Of a stretch of 45,602 bases of DNA, positions 8,129 to 15,458 are shown piece after piece. Each line of letters opens with the position of its first letter. The stretch's first letter is position 1. A program made the translations under genes and the position numbers. The notes under the pieces are model-generated. The model was not told where the DNA came from and searched no databases. It saw nothing but the letters and a program-made list of their open reading frames with translations. The stretch is from CAZKRU01 sp964555235 (lineage in GTDB: Bacteria; Verrucomicrobiota; Verrucomicrobiia; Methylacidiphilales; CAMAQI01), in NCBI GenBank assembly GCA_964555235.1, contig CAZKRU010000030.1, positions 1 to 45,602 of the forward strand, in the 5' to 3' direction.

Positions 8129-8514
8129 ATTTAATTCAACTCGATACGAACGCTCTCATCGCCTTGCTGGATCCCAACGGGCCGGTCTATCTGAAGATGC
8201 ATGAAGCGTGCAAGTCAGGACTCCTCCCCTCCACTAGCTCGTTGGCCTGGCATGAGTTGGTACGAGGACCGATCTCTACAGCAGAACTCCTCCTAATTGA
8301 AGGGATTGTCGGTGAAAGAGTGATCCCAATGACCCGATCCACTGCCGAGTTAGGGGCTCGTCTTTTTAACTCCACCGGACGTCGACGTTCCGCCACTGCC
8401 GACTGCCTCATTGCCGCCTGTGCCATGGAGAATCGATCTCACTTTGTCACCCTGAACCCCGCTGATTTCAAACCGTTCGAACCATTTGGCCTCTCACTCA
8501 TGACACTCTCTTGA
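8125..8514 (+). CDS. PIN-domain ribonuclease toxin (VapC-like)
   Basis: A 129-residue PIN-domain protein. The acidic metal-binding residues are visible: LIQLDTNALIALLD (Asp7), WHELVRG (Glu), SATADCLIAA (Asp) and a final LNPADFKPF (Asp). VapC toxins are Mg-dependent RNases that cut tRNA or rRNA when the antitoxin is lost. The GTG at 8125 is preferred because it overlaps the antitoxin stop by four bases and begins just before the first PIN strand; an ATG at 8101 would add eight residues. All acidic positions are intact, so the toxin is probably active. Confidence 0.85.
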   Translation: MNLIQLDTNALIALLDPNGPVYLKMHEACKSGLLPSTSSLAWHELVRGPISTAELLLIEGIVGERVIPMTRSTAELGARLFNSTGRRRSATADCLIAACAMENRSHFVTLNPADFKPFEPFGLSLMTLS

Positions 8515-8562
8515 GATAAAAATACCCGCAAGGAACCCTTAGCCCACCAGAGGAATCACCCC

Positions 8563-9327
8563 ATGAAAATAAATCAACTCACCCGCTGCATTCTGCTAAC
8601 AATTTTTACAGCTCTCGTCCCCACGAGGCCATCCTTCGGAGCCGAACAACCTCCCCAGCACTCGGTCTCCGCGCGAGGTTCCGCGTCGGTACGAGCGCCC
8701 CCTGATACCCTCTTCTATCTATTTTACGTCCTCGGAGAGGGCGAGTCCTTCGAAGAAGCGGAGAAGATGGCAAATGCCAATTCCGAGCAACTCCGGGAAA
8801 CCATGCGGAAGGAATTCCAAAGCCTCAAGGAGGTTTCCATTGCCCCGATCAAGATCAAAGAAAAGAACAGTATGAATTACTGGACTGACTCCTCCACCAA
8901 AACTACACGCCAAGTCGCCATCAATCGCGTCATCTTTGGCTCTAAAATTGAGTTGATGCCGTATATCCCAACCATTCTTGAGACTGCCATTGGCGCTGGC
9001 GCCGCCTTGCAGCTTCCTGCGACGATGGTTCCCTCAGGAGAACCGAGCCCAGTCATCTATTACGGATTATACAATTCCAAGAAAGCGGAGGAGGAGGCAC
9101 GCACCCAGGCCATCGCAAACGCTCGAGAGAAAGCCTCCCTGCTTGCTCGCGACGCGAATAATATCATGGGAACCCTGATTTCTGTCAGTGAGGAGGAAAC
9201 GCCCTTCTCTGATTACGACTACATCCGCGTCGGGAAATACAAACTCCCCGCCAAATACCTCTCCTGCAGCAATGAACCGCTCGAAGTGACCTCCACTCTT
9301 CGCGTTGCGTATGAATTGATGAAATGA
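8563..9327 (+). CDS. secreted SIMPL-domain (DUF541) protein
   Basis: A 254-residue protein with a signal peptide (about 1-26, hydrophobic core CILLTIFTALVP, cut near SFG-A). The remainder fits the SIMPL/DUF541 family: VSARGSASVRAPPDTLFYLF at the mature N-terminus, a long helix with EEAEKMANANSEQLRETM, and the late RTQAIANAREKASLLARDAN helix. These periplasmic or outer-surface proteins form oligomers in some bacteria; the function here is unknown. An AGAGGAA Shine-Dalgarno lies about 10 bases before the ATG. It follows vapC by 48 bases and is probably a separate unit. Confidence 0.8.
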   Translation: MKINQLTRCILLTIFTALVPTRPSFGAEQPPQHSVSARGSASVRAPPDTLFYLFYVLGEGESFEEAEKMANANSEQLRETMRKEFQSLKEVSIAPIKIKEKNSMNYWTDSSTKTTRQVAINRVIFGSKIELMPYIPTILETAIGAGAALQLPATMVPSGEPSPVIYYGLYNSKKAEEEARTQAIANAREKASLLARDANNIMGTLISVSEEETPFSDYDYIRVGKYKLPAKYLSCSNEPLEVTSTLRVAYELMK

Positions 9328-9375
9328 ACTTCTACTGATTTGAATGGATGCGGAAATTACGAACTCTAAAAACCT

Positions 9376-9458
9376 TACCGGCGGAGGGACTTGAACCCAC
9401 ACATGGTCACCCATAATAGATTTTGAGTCTATCGCGTCTGCCATTTCGCCACGCCGGC
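9376..9458 (-). tRNA. tRNA-Leu (anticodon CAA)
   Basis: Read on the minus strand, an 83-base class II tRNA: acceptor GCCGGCG pairs with CGCCGGT (with a terminal G-U) and is followed by discriminator A. The anticodon arm is ATAGA-CTCAAAA-TCTAT, giving anticodon CAA, which reads UUG leucine codons. A long variable arm and the T-loop GGTTCAAGTCC follow. CCA is not encoded. It lies in the accessory stretch with three toxin-antitoxin modules; no attachment-site duplicate of its 3' end was found by eye. Confidence 0.95.
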
Positions 9459-9638
9459 GTTTGTGAACTTTCTGTTTTATCCTTCCCGCCGCCGCTGGCA
9501 AGCCTGATTTTGATCGCTCCTCGAAAACGGGGGATAACTCCGTATTGTGGGTGAATTTTGCCGCGGAAAGAGAAATTCTTTTCTTTTCCTCCTCTCCTGC
9601 ATTCCTTAGCGTAGCCCTCCAGCAATAAGGAAATAACG

Positions 9639-10811
9639 ATGGATGCCCAAGCCCAACTGAACCTGCTCACGCAGGGAGTCGAACAGATCATTTCAAAGGA
9701 AGCTTTGCTCCTGAAGCTCCAGCAAAATCGCCCGCTTCGCATTAAACTTGGATTCGATCCCTCCTCCCCTGACCTTCATATCGGCCATGCCGTCGTTCTG
9801 GATAAAATCGCGGAATTCCAACGCTGCGGCCATCTGGCGGTCATTATCATTGGCGACTACACCGCACGCATTGGAGATCCCACCGGTCGCTCTAAAACCC
9901 GCCCCGCACTCGATGGCGATCAGGTCAAAGCCAACGCCAAAACCTATATCGATCAGGTTTACAAAATCTTGAATCCCGCTCAAACCGAAGTTCATTTCAA
10001 TGGCGAATGGTTTGACACCTTCAGCTACGCTGATGTCCTGAAACTCAATTCTCAAATCACCGTCTCGCAATTACTCGAGCGGGAAGATTTCAAAAAGCGT
10101 TACACCGAGGGGCAATCAATTACTCTCACAGAATTTCAATACCCGCTCATGCAGGGCCATGATTCCGTGATGGTCCGATCTGATGTGGAGCTTGGTGGCA
10201 ATGACCAACTCTTCAATAACCTTGTTGGTCGCGATCTCCAACGTCACGCCGGACAGGAACCTCAGGTCGTCATGGTCCTTCCGATTTTGGTCGGAACCGA
10301 TGGCTCCGCCAAGATGAGCAAGTCTCTCAATAATTACGTCGGCATCACCGAATCCCCCAGTGAGATGTTCGGGAAAACCCTCTCGATTTCAGACGCTACC
10401 ATGCAGGAATGGCGCCGCATGTTAGGAACCGCTTACGGACTCGCCCAACCGGGCCCCGATCATCCGATGGAAGCCAAAAAGGAACTCGCCGAAGCGATCG
10501 TTCGCCGTTTTCATGGGGCAGAAGCCGGAAAACAAGCCCGAGCCGATTTCGAAAGCAAATTCTCCAAGCGCGATCTCTCCCAAGTCGATATCCCGCTCCA
10601 CACTGTCTCTGAAAATCCGATTCCAATCCTAAAACTCCTCCAAGAAGTCAAAGCCGCTCCGAGCGGTTCCGAAGCCCGTCGCCTCATTCAAGCTGGAGCC
10701 GTCAGCCTCGATGGAAATAAAATCACCGACCTTCAAGCTGCGATCACCTGCACGGCTGAACCGCAGATTTTAAAATGTGGGAAGAAATTCTTTTTGAAGA
10801 TTCAGCGCTAA
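9639..10811 (+). CDS. tyrS: tyrosyl-tRNA synthetase
   Basis: A 390-residue class I aminoacyl-tRNA synthetase that charges tRNA-Tyr. Signature motifs: PDLHIGHAVVL (HIGH at 47-50), GDYTARIGDPTGRS, the substrate region YPLMQGHDSV and ELGGNDQLFN, and KMSKS (225-229). The C-terminal 60 residues are an S4 RNA-binding domain. The sequence belongs to the longer TyrRS type with the LHIGH motif. An AAGGAA Shine-Dalgarno precedes the ATG. A hairpin repeat begins right after the stop codon. Confidence 0.96.
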   Translation: MDAQAQLNLLTQGVEQIISKEALLLKLQQNRPLRIKLGFDPSSPDLHIGHAVVLDKIAEFQRCGHLAVIIIGDYTARIGDPTGRSKTRPALDGDQVKANAKTYIDQVYKILNPAQTEVHFNGEWFDTFSYADVLKLNSQITVSQLLEREDFKKRYTEGQSITLTEFQYPLMQGHDSVMVRSDVELGGNDQLFNNLVGRDLQRHAGQEPQVVMVLPILVGTDGSAKMSKSLNNYVGITESPSEMFGKTLSISDATMQEWRRMLGTAYGLAQPGPDHPMEAKKELAEAIVRRFHGAEAGKQARADFESKFSKRDLSQVDIPLHTVSENPIPILKLLQEVKAAPSGSEARRLIQAGAVSLDGNKITDLQAAITCTAEPQILKCGKKFFLKIQR

Positions 10812-10840
10812 TTGGTAGGGACGCATCTCCGAGGCGTCCG
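10812..10840. repeat. GGTAGGG-type hairpin repeat after tyrS
   Basis: Directly after the tyrS stop, TTGGTAGGGACGC is followed by a perfect GGACGC / GCGTCC stem (10819-10824 with 10834-10839). The GGTAGGG core recurs at 21139-21208 and, as GGTAGGAC, at 27968-27992. No T-run follows the stem on the plus strand, so it is not a standard terminator. The bases from here to about 11254 hold no intact gene, only the decayed frame described separately. Confidence 0.55.
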
Positions 10841-10844
10841 GGTT

Positions 10845-11194
10845 TGGGAATCCGAGATCTTTACGTTTTCGTTCCTTTACGTCCTTTATGCGTCGCAAGC
10901 CCATCCTCTTCCAATCATTACGACAAGCGAGATAAACATCAAAATGTGAACCACCAAAATTGTGAGCTAAGCAATCACCTCTGATATAAAATTGACTCTC
11001 AGGCCTGAAAGCAGCAGTGGGAAGCACGAGCCATAAAAAGCCGTAGCCACACCAAAACATGCCATCACCCAAATATTCGATCTCCTTCGCATGAACACCA
11101 AAATAAACCCAAAGAGGGTCGGTTATTGCATCGAGAGCCCAACCTAAAAATATGAAGATCAGCGCAAACGGCTCAAACGATCAATAAGCGTCAT
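10845..11194 (-). pseudogene. decayed gene for a small membrane protein
   Basis: On the minus strand, a short ATG frame (start 11194, MTLIDRL...) stops after 11 codons. Shifting one base near 11178 joins it to a long open frame that reads like real protein: a hydrophobic helix (ALIFIFLGWALDAITDPLWV), then another with FLWLVLP, and a soluble tail with YIRGDCLAHNFGGSHFDVY. One lost T in a T-run would explain the break. Past about 10885 the frame runs into repeat DNA and the tyrS end without a natural stop. The family was not recognised. Confidence 0.4.
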
Positions 11195-11254
11195 AGGCAG
11201 GGAACGGTTATTCAACTGACCGGATGCGTATTCCAAAAGAAATCACCATGTTCA

Positions 11255-11479
11255 TTATCCGTTTCGGTATTCAGTGATAAATTCCTCTACAGTAATACCA
11301 GCCTATTTAATTGCAGAACGCAAAGTTCCAAAAGCCAGCTCCCTGTGATCTGGAACCACGCAACCTGATCCTCCCCGCCGTAAAATCATGTGACTTCCTT
11401 TTTGACGAACCACACGAAACCCAAGTCGGCCAAAAACCTTCACGGCCTCACGGCCGGAAATCACTGGCAACTCAGGCAT
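11255..11479 (-). pseudogene. hicA: HicA toxin gene with an in-frame nonsense codon
   Basis: The frame starts MPELPVISGREAVKVFGRLG and carries the HicA double-stranded-RNA-binding-like fold with the catalytic His in KGSHMILRR. HicA toxins are small mRNA-cleaving proteins. A TAG at 11305-11303 cuts the protein to 58 residues. In the same frame the usual ending continues directly (AGITVEEFI, then a stop at 11255-11257), so TAG most simply replaces a CAG glutamine in the normal LRxxLxQAGI ending. The start overlaps hicB by eight bases. The short form could still be partly active, but decay is more likely. Confidence 0.75.
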
Positions 11480-11681
11480 GTACCGCAGCCTCAAATGTGG
11501 TCAAGACCGGCCGGCTAACTTCGTGATCCAGAGGAAACTCCTCCAAATAAAGCTCGGTTGCCTCACGTAAATTAGCAATCGCCTCATCCAAAGTCTCACC
11601 TTGGCTAACAGTCCCAACTTCAGGACATTCAGCAATAAACCACTTCCCCTCTTGGTGAACAACGGCTGAGAAAGTTTGCAT
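11472..11681 (-). CDS. hicB: HicB-family antitoxin
   Basis: A 69-residue protein with the HicB partial RNase-H-like fold: FSAVVHQEGKWFIAECPEVG, then TVSQGETLDEAIANLREATELYLEE. HicB neutralises HicA; this short type has no separate DNA-binding domain at the C-terminus. It is transcribed before hicA with an eight-base overlap, the reverse of the classic hicA-hicB order but common for this short form. The antitoxin frame is intact while the toxin carries a nonsense codon. Confidence 0.85.
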   Translation of the reverse strand: MQTFSAVVHQEGKWFIAECPEVGTVSQGETLDEAIANLREATELYLEEFPLDHEVSRPVLTTFEAAVHA

Positions 11682-11737
11682 ATTTAAAAACTACCGTTTT
11701 TTCAGGAAGAATCAATCTGGGATTTCTGTAGTCCCCC

Positions 11738-12418
11738 TCAAAACTGAATCTCCTCCCCGATGTTCAAAAGATGCAGGGTCTTTCCCGCTTTTTTAAAGAG
11801 CTTCTTGGCTTTCACGTGATCGATCTGAATTGGAGGGAAGGTGTCGTAATGAACTCCAAGAACTTGATCGCATCGAACGAACTCTGCTGCCGTAACCGCA
11901 TCCTCCGGACCCATCGTAAAGTTATCCCCGATGCAAAGCGCTGCGAATTTCAACCGCGTCGATTTTCCGATCAATTTCATATCGTACGTCAGAGCCGTAT
12001 CTCCTGAGTAATAGAAATTCCCCTCAGCCGTCTCCACCACAAAGCCCCCCGGATTTCCGCCGGAACTTCCATCCGGCAGGGTGCTGGAGTGAATGGCACT
12101 GACATACTTCACCCGCCCGAAATCAAACGTCCACGCGCCCCCATGATTCATCGGATGACTTTTCGTCACCCCTTGCTTTCCGAACCATGAAACGATTTCA
12201 AAATTGGAGACGACCGTCGCCCCGGTCTGTTTCGCCAAATCGACTCCATCCGCCAGATGGTCCTCGTGACCGTGCGAGATCAAAAGATAATCGGCCCGGA
12301 GCTTTGAAAAATCGACTTCGGCCGCTTTTGAATTCGGACGAATAAAAGGATCAAAAAGAATCGTTTTCCCTGCAACTTCCACTGAAAAGCAGGAATGTCC
12401 ATAGTAGGTCACTTTCAT
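11738..12418 (-). CDS. metal-dependent hydrolase, UPF0173 / UlaG-like beta-lactamase fold
   Basis: A 226-residue metallo-beta-lactamase-fold protein. The metal motif SHGHEDHLAD gives His49, His51, Asp53 and His54; further ligands are probably in MNHGG, YYSGDTAL and the late GVHYDTFPPI. Layout and length match the UPF0173 family of metal-dependent hydrolases; the substrate is unknown. The gene starts with MKVTYYGHSCF, typical of the family. It follows the 12464-12862 gene by 45 bases and may share its transcript. Confidence 0.88.
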   Translation of the reverse strand: MKVTYYGHSCFSVEVAGKTILFDPFIRPNSKAAEVDFSKLRADYLLISHGHEDHLADGVDLAKQTGATVVSNFEIVSWFGKQGVTKSHPMNHGGAWTFDFGRVKYVSAIHSSTLPDGSSGGNPGGFVVETAEGNFYYSGDTALTYDMKLIGKSTRLKFAALCIGDNFTMGPEDAVTAAEFVRCDQVLGVHYDTFPPIQIDHVKAKKLFKKAGKTLHLLNIGEEIQF

Positions 12419-12463
12419 CGAATCCTCCTTCAGGCTTGGCGTTTCACTCCGCAGGAAATGAAA

Positions 12464-12862
12464 TCAATACTTCGTCATCTCAAGAACCTGCACCACACCG
12501 TCCTTGATAATTTCCACTTTAAAAAAGAATCTCTGCCCCTTTTGGACATTGACCTGATTCAGGGCCGGAGGAATGAGCACCGCCAGAACCTCCTTATTGG
12601 GTCCAACCTCGATCGAAAAGAGTCGACCTTTGGCGGGCGACCAGGCCAATGAATTTTGAACCACGGCGTCAAGCTTGTAGGTGTTTCCTCGAAGACTGTT
12701 CGCGTTCTCGAGGTACTGACTGACATCCATCGACTGAAGCGTTCGGAACGGCTCGCTCGATTTGTTGAAAATAAAATAACCGCCTCCGACAAGGCCGGCC
12801 AAAATAACCACCAAGATGACCCACATTAATGGGTGCTGCTGTGCGTTCGCCCTTCTTGCCAT
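12464..12862 (-). CDS. membrane-anchored protein with a small beta domain, unknown
   Basis: A 132-residue protein: a basic start (MARRANAQQHPL), one transmembrane helix (about 13-32, WVILVVILAGLVGGGYFIF), then an extracytoplasmic domain of about 100 residues with alternating beta segments (NTYKLDAVVQNSLAWS, GRLFSIEVGP, RFFFKVEII). The pattern suggests an OB-like barrel but this is only an impression. No catalytic motif is seen. Upstream, 12863-13119 holds only a degenerate repeat remnant near 12970-13000 (CACCGCAACGACTCAAAGGC). Confidence 0.65.
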   Translation of the reverse strand: MARRANAQQHPLMWVILVVILAGLVGGGYFIFNKSSEPFRTLQSMDVSQYLENANSLRGNTYKLDAVVQNSLAWSPAKGRLFSIEVGPNKEVLAVLIPPALNQVNVQKGQRFFFKVEIIKDGVVQVLEMTKY

Positions 12863-13119
12863 GCACTTTTCATTAAAGAGGGAATCTCCCCAACATCAAG
12901 CATCGAATCAATGCCCGAGGCAAGTTGGTGAGATATCTTTTTATCGTGAGGTGGAGAAAGGACTGGCTTTCACCGCAACGACTCAAAGGCGCAAGGGAGG
13001 AGATTTGTTTTCAAATCCAAACCGTCAAAACATGGAGGCCGTCGAGTCGTAGAGGTTAAACCGGATTGCGGCTTTTCTGAGGAATTCAGGAATTTCGCCC
13101 GGTTGACTCTTTTCCTGTT

Positions 13120-13133
13120 ATAACGTACGTTAT
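13120..13133. promoter_or_regulatory. palindromic operator of the AbrB/Doc module
   Basis: ATAACGTACGTTAT is a perfect 14-base palindrome that ends four bases before the antitoxin ATG at 13138. AbrB/MazE-type antitoxins are swapped-hairpin DNA-binding proteins that repress their own operons through such sites. A -10-like TATAAC overlaps its left edge (13119-13124); a TTGACT lies only ten bases further upstream, too close to be its -35. There is no room for a Shine-Dalgarno between palindrome and ATG. Confidence 0.45.
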
Positions 13134-13137
13134 TCCC

Positions 13138-13368
13138 ATGGCAATCAAGACCAAAGTTCGCAAGATCGGAAATTCGCTCGGCATCGTTCTCCCCAAAGAG
13201 GCGCTTCAAGCCTTGAAGGTCAAAGAAGGGGCAACGCTCTACCTGACGGAGGCCCCCGAATGCTCGCTTCAATTAACTCCTGGAAAAGAAGACTTTCAGA
13301 AGAAAATGGAAATCGCTGAGAGTCTCATGCAGCGCTATCGAAACGCGCTTCGAGAACTTGCCAAATGA
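13138..13368 (+). CDS. AbrB/MazE-type antitoxin of a Doc toxin
   Basis: A 76-residue protein whose first 45 residues form the swapped-hairpin AbrB fold: MAIKTKVRKIGNSLGIVLPK, then LKVKEGATLYL. The C-terminal helix (KKMEIAESLMQRYRNALREL) would bind the toxin. It overlaps the Doc gene by ATGA (13365-13368). Pairing an AbrB-type antitoxin with a Doc toxin, instead of Phd, is a known combination. Confidence 0.88.
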   Translation: MAIKTKVRKIGNSLGIVLPKEALQALKVKEGATLYLTEAPECSLQLTPGKEDFQKKMEIAESLMQRYRNALRELAK

Positions 13369-13766
13369 AAGACCCCGTTTGGATCAATGCCACGGATTGT
13401 CTTACCTTCCACAGCATCGCTCTCGAACGATTTGGAGGGATCCCTGGAGTCCGTGACGAAGGACTTCTCGATTCCGCACTCAATCGTCCCCGCCAACTGT
13501 GTATTTACGGCAAGCCCTCTCTTTTCGAAATGGCAGCAGCCCTTGCTTCCGGCATTGTCAAAAACCATCCTTTTTTTGACGGCAACAAACGAACCGGATT
13601 TATTGCCGCCGCCCTTTTTTTGGAATCGAATGGCCTTACTTTTTCCGCCCCCGAAGAAGAAGTCGTCCTCAAAACTCTCGGTCTCGCTGCTGGCGAAATC
13701 TCCGAATCCGAATACGCCGCATGGCTCAAGGCCTCCTGTCCGAAACCGAAGAAGCAAAAACGCTGA
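13365..13766 (+). CDS. doc: Doc toxin (death-on-curing, Fic fold)
   Basis: A 133-residue Fic-fold protein with the Doc form of the motif, HPFFDGNKRTG (68-78). Doc enzymes phosphorylate elongation factor Tu, whereas AMPylating Fic proteins end the motif in GNGR; the NKR here favours the Doc reaction. The N-terminal FGGIPGVRDEGLLDSALNRP is also typical. A Lys-rich tail (PKPKKQKR) closes the protein. All motif residues are present, so activity is likely. It is convergent with aroB. Confidence 0.9.
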   Translation: MKDPVWINATDCLTFHSIALERFGGIPGVRDEGLLDSALNRPRQLCIYGKPSLFEMAAALASGIVKNHPFFDGNKRTGFIAAALFLESNGLTFSAPEEEVVLKTLGLAAGEISESEYAAWLKASCPKPKKQKR

Positions 13767-13786
13767 TACAATACCGCCATCCGTCC

Positions 13787-13805
13787 TCGCGCGGAGTCCG
13801 CGCGA
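13787..13805. repeat. perfect GC-rich hairpin between doc and aroB
   Basis: TCGCGCGG-AGT-CCGCGCGA forms a perfect eight-base-pair stem with a three-base loop, followed by a run of eight A residues on the plus strand. It sits between the convergent stops of doc (13766) and aroB (13819). Neither strand has T residues after the stem, so it lacks the U-tract of an intrinsic terminator, though it may still stabilise RNA 3' ends. Confidence 0.55.
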
Positions 13806-13818
13806 AAAAAAATCCTTA

Positions 13819-14886
13819 TCAACAAACCCGCTCAATGACCCGCTCGACCCGCTCCATCGGAACATCGTCGACCAAATGCGCGTGACCAATTCCTGTGGAA
13901 AGGACCCAGCGATTTTTCCCCGCTTGAACTTTCTTATCCGTTCCCATTGCGTGACGCACTTTGGAACGATTTAACTCCGGCGCTTGAAGCGGAAGATGAT
14001 TCGCCACCAGAGCCGATTCGATCCGTTTTACCTCAAACGAGGTCATCTCACTCAACTCCTGCGAAAGAAAGGCCGCCGCGCGCATCCCGACTGAAATCGC
14101 CTCACCATGCAACAAGACTCCATAACCGGCCGCATTTTCAATCGCATGCCCCAAGGTATGACCAAAATTCAAGAGCGCTCGGACCCCTGTGATCTCTTTT
14201 TCATCCTGACCGACAATCTCCGCCTTAATCTCGACACATCGCTTAATCATCGTCGCACGATCTCTCGGAATTCCGCTCTCCACTTGAGCAAAAAGCGAGG
14301 CATCCGCAATAATCCCATACTTGATCACCTCTGCCATCCCTGCCGCCAATTCTCGTGCCGGAAGCGTCTCGAGAAATCCAACGTCGGCCAAAACCACGGA
14401 AGGTTGATAAAAGGCACCGACAAGATTTTTTCCCTCGGGAAGATTCACACCAGTCTTTCCGCCGACCGAACTATCCACCATCGAAAGCAATGTCGTTGGA
14501 ATCTGAACAAACGGAACCCCCCGTAAATAAATCGCCGCCACAAATCCGGCCAAATCTCCCACAACGCCGCCGCCCAAGGCAATCACCGGAGAGCGACGCT
14601 CAAACCGTTGTTGTGCCATCCAGGAAAGAATCGGACCGACTTCTTCGAGCGCCTTGCTCGATTCGCCTGAGGGAATTTCATAAATCACCGGCTCCCAACC
14701 CGCCTGACGTAACGCATTCACCACCCGAACCCCGTGCAATCCATGAACGGCAGTATCGACCAACAACGCGGCACGACGATTCGGACTCACCCCATGAATC
14801 AATTCCCCTATGCGGTTCACCAAATCCGAACCGATCCAGACCGGATACTCAAATCCAGTCCCCTTCACCGTTACAGACGTCGTCAT
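13819..14886 (-). CDS. aroB: 3-dehydroquinate synthase
   Basis: A 355-residue enzyme converting DAHP to 3-dehydroquinate, the second step of the shikimate pathway; it uses NAD and a divalent metal. Motifs: GGGVVGDLAGFVAAIYLRG (NAD site), TTLLSMVDSSVGGKTGVN, the metal ligands in MAEVIKYG (Glu), NFGHTLGHAIE (His) and LLHGEAISVGM (His). The ATG at 14886 fits the family start (TTSVTVKG...); an ATG at 14910 would add eight residues. No aroK is adjacent. Confidence 0.96.
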   Translation of the reverse strand: MTTSVTVKGTGFEYPVWIGSDLVNRIGELIHGVSPNRRAALLVDTAVHGLHGVRVVNALRQAGWEPVIYEIPSGESSKALEEVGPILSWMAQQRFERRSPVIALGGGVVGDLAGFVAAIYLRGVPFVQIPTTLLSMVDSSVGGKTGVNLPEGKNLVGAFYQPSVVLADVGFLETLPARELAAGMAEVIKYGIIADASLFAQVESGIPRDRATMIKRCVEIKAEIVGQDEKEITGVRALLNFGHTLGHAIENAAGYGVLLHGEAISVGMRAAAFLSQELSEMTSFEVKRIESALVANHLPLQAPELNRSKVRHAMGTDKKVQAGKNRWVLSTGIGHAHLVDDVPMERVERVIERVC

Positions 14887-14946
14887 AAAAGTGAATCCTG
14901 CCAACATCAACCGAAGAGGCGATCAAAAATTAAGAGCCATTCCTTC

Positions 14947-15013
14947 GGCCACAGAAAGCACAAAAGCCACATCTTTTCTGACCGTTTTTGTGACTTCTAT
15001 GCTTTCTGTGGCC
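14947..15013. repeat. long hairpin repeat upstream of aroB
   Basis: GGCCACAGAAAGCA (14947-14960) is an exact inverted copy of TGCTTTCTGTGGCC (15000-15013). Pairing continues imperfectly inwards (AAAAGCCACA against TGTGACTTCT), making a long imperfect stem. The CAAAAGCCAC / AGAAAGC style resembles the hairpin at 25811-25910 and the arm at 5783-5809. It lies between aroB and a possible small gene on the same strand. A gene-free gap of about 200 bases contains little else. Confidence 0.65.
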
Positions 15014-15086
15014 AGGCAAATTCAGGGCTGCCCCTGCCTGAGTTTCCCAATTCAATGTCGGCCGCCAGGGATCCGAAAAACGTGCC

Positions 15087-15275
15087 TCACCCATGTCGCC
15101 GCTTCAGGTAATGGAGGTAATTGATCCCTTGATGAATCAACCGATCCGTCACTTCGGGGTCCGCAAGAAGACGACGCGCCAGAGTCCGATTGCGCCCTTG
15201 GAGTCGTCCCTCCGGCAGGAGAAAAAGCCGTGCAGCAATCCGATTCTTGCGCCAGATTTTGCAGGTTTGGCTCAT
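15087..15275 (-). CDS. possible small basic protein, unknown
   Basis: A 62-residue minus-strand frame starting MSQTCKIWRKNRIAARLFLL, with an AAGG about eight bases before the ATG. It is rich in Arg and Lys and predicted mainly helical (LARRLLADPEVTDRLIHQGI). No family was recognised. The case for it is protein-like composition and position upstream of aroB; the case against is its short length and that a plus-strand frame also spans the region. The stretch 15276-15458 would be the divergent promoter region; no clear promoter is seen in it. Confidence 0.4.
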   Translation of the reverse strand: MSQTCKIWRKNRIAARLFLLPEGRLQGRNRTLARRLLADPEVTDRLIHQGINYLHYLKRRHG

Positions 15276-15458
15276 GGAAAAACCTTACCACCATCCGCTT
15301 GGGGATTCCATCACGAAAATATTTTCCTTTCCAAAACCGAGATCCTCTCTATAGCAAAGTCTCAGGTTGATGCGTTTGAGCGGGTTTCCCCGGATAAAGG
15401 CTTGGAATTCCGGACCGCCAGCGGGATCAACCGCAACGAAATAAGGATATACATTGGA

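Noticed and set aside
13103..13124. TTGACT ... TATAAC as a sigma-70 promoter for the AbrB/Doc operon
   Set aside because: The spacing is only ten bases instead of about 17, so the two boxes cannot form one promoter.
13787..13805. Perfect hairpin as an intrinsic terminator of doc or aroB
   Set aside because: Neither strand has a T-run directly after the stem; kept only as a hairpin.
15093..15458. Upstream ATG frame extending the 15459 gene by 122 residues
   Set aside because: The extra residues have no protein-like pattern and the region is also open on the other strand; the ATG at 15459 gives a normal N-terminus.
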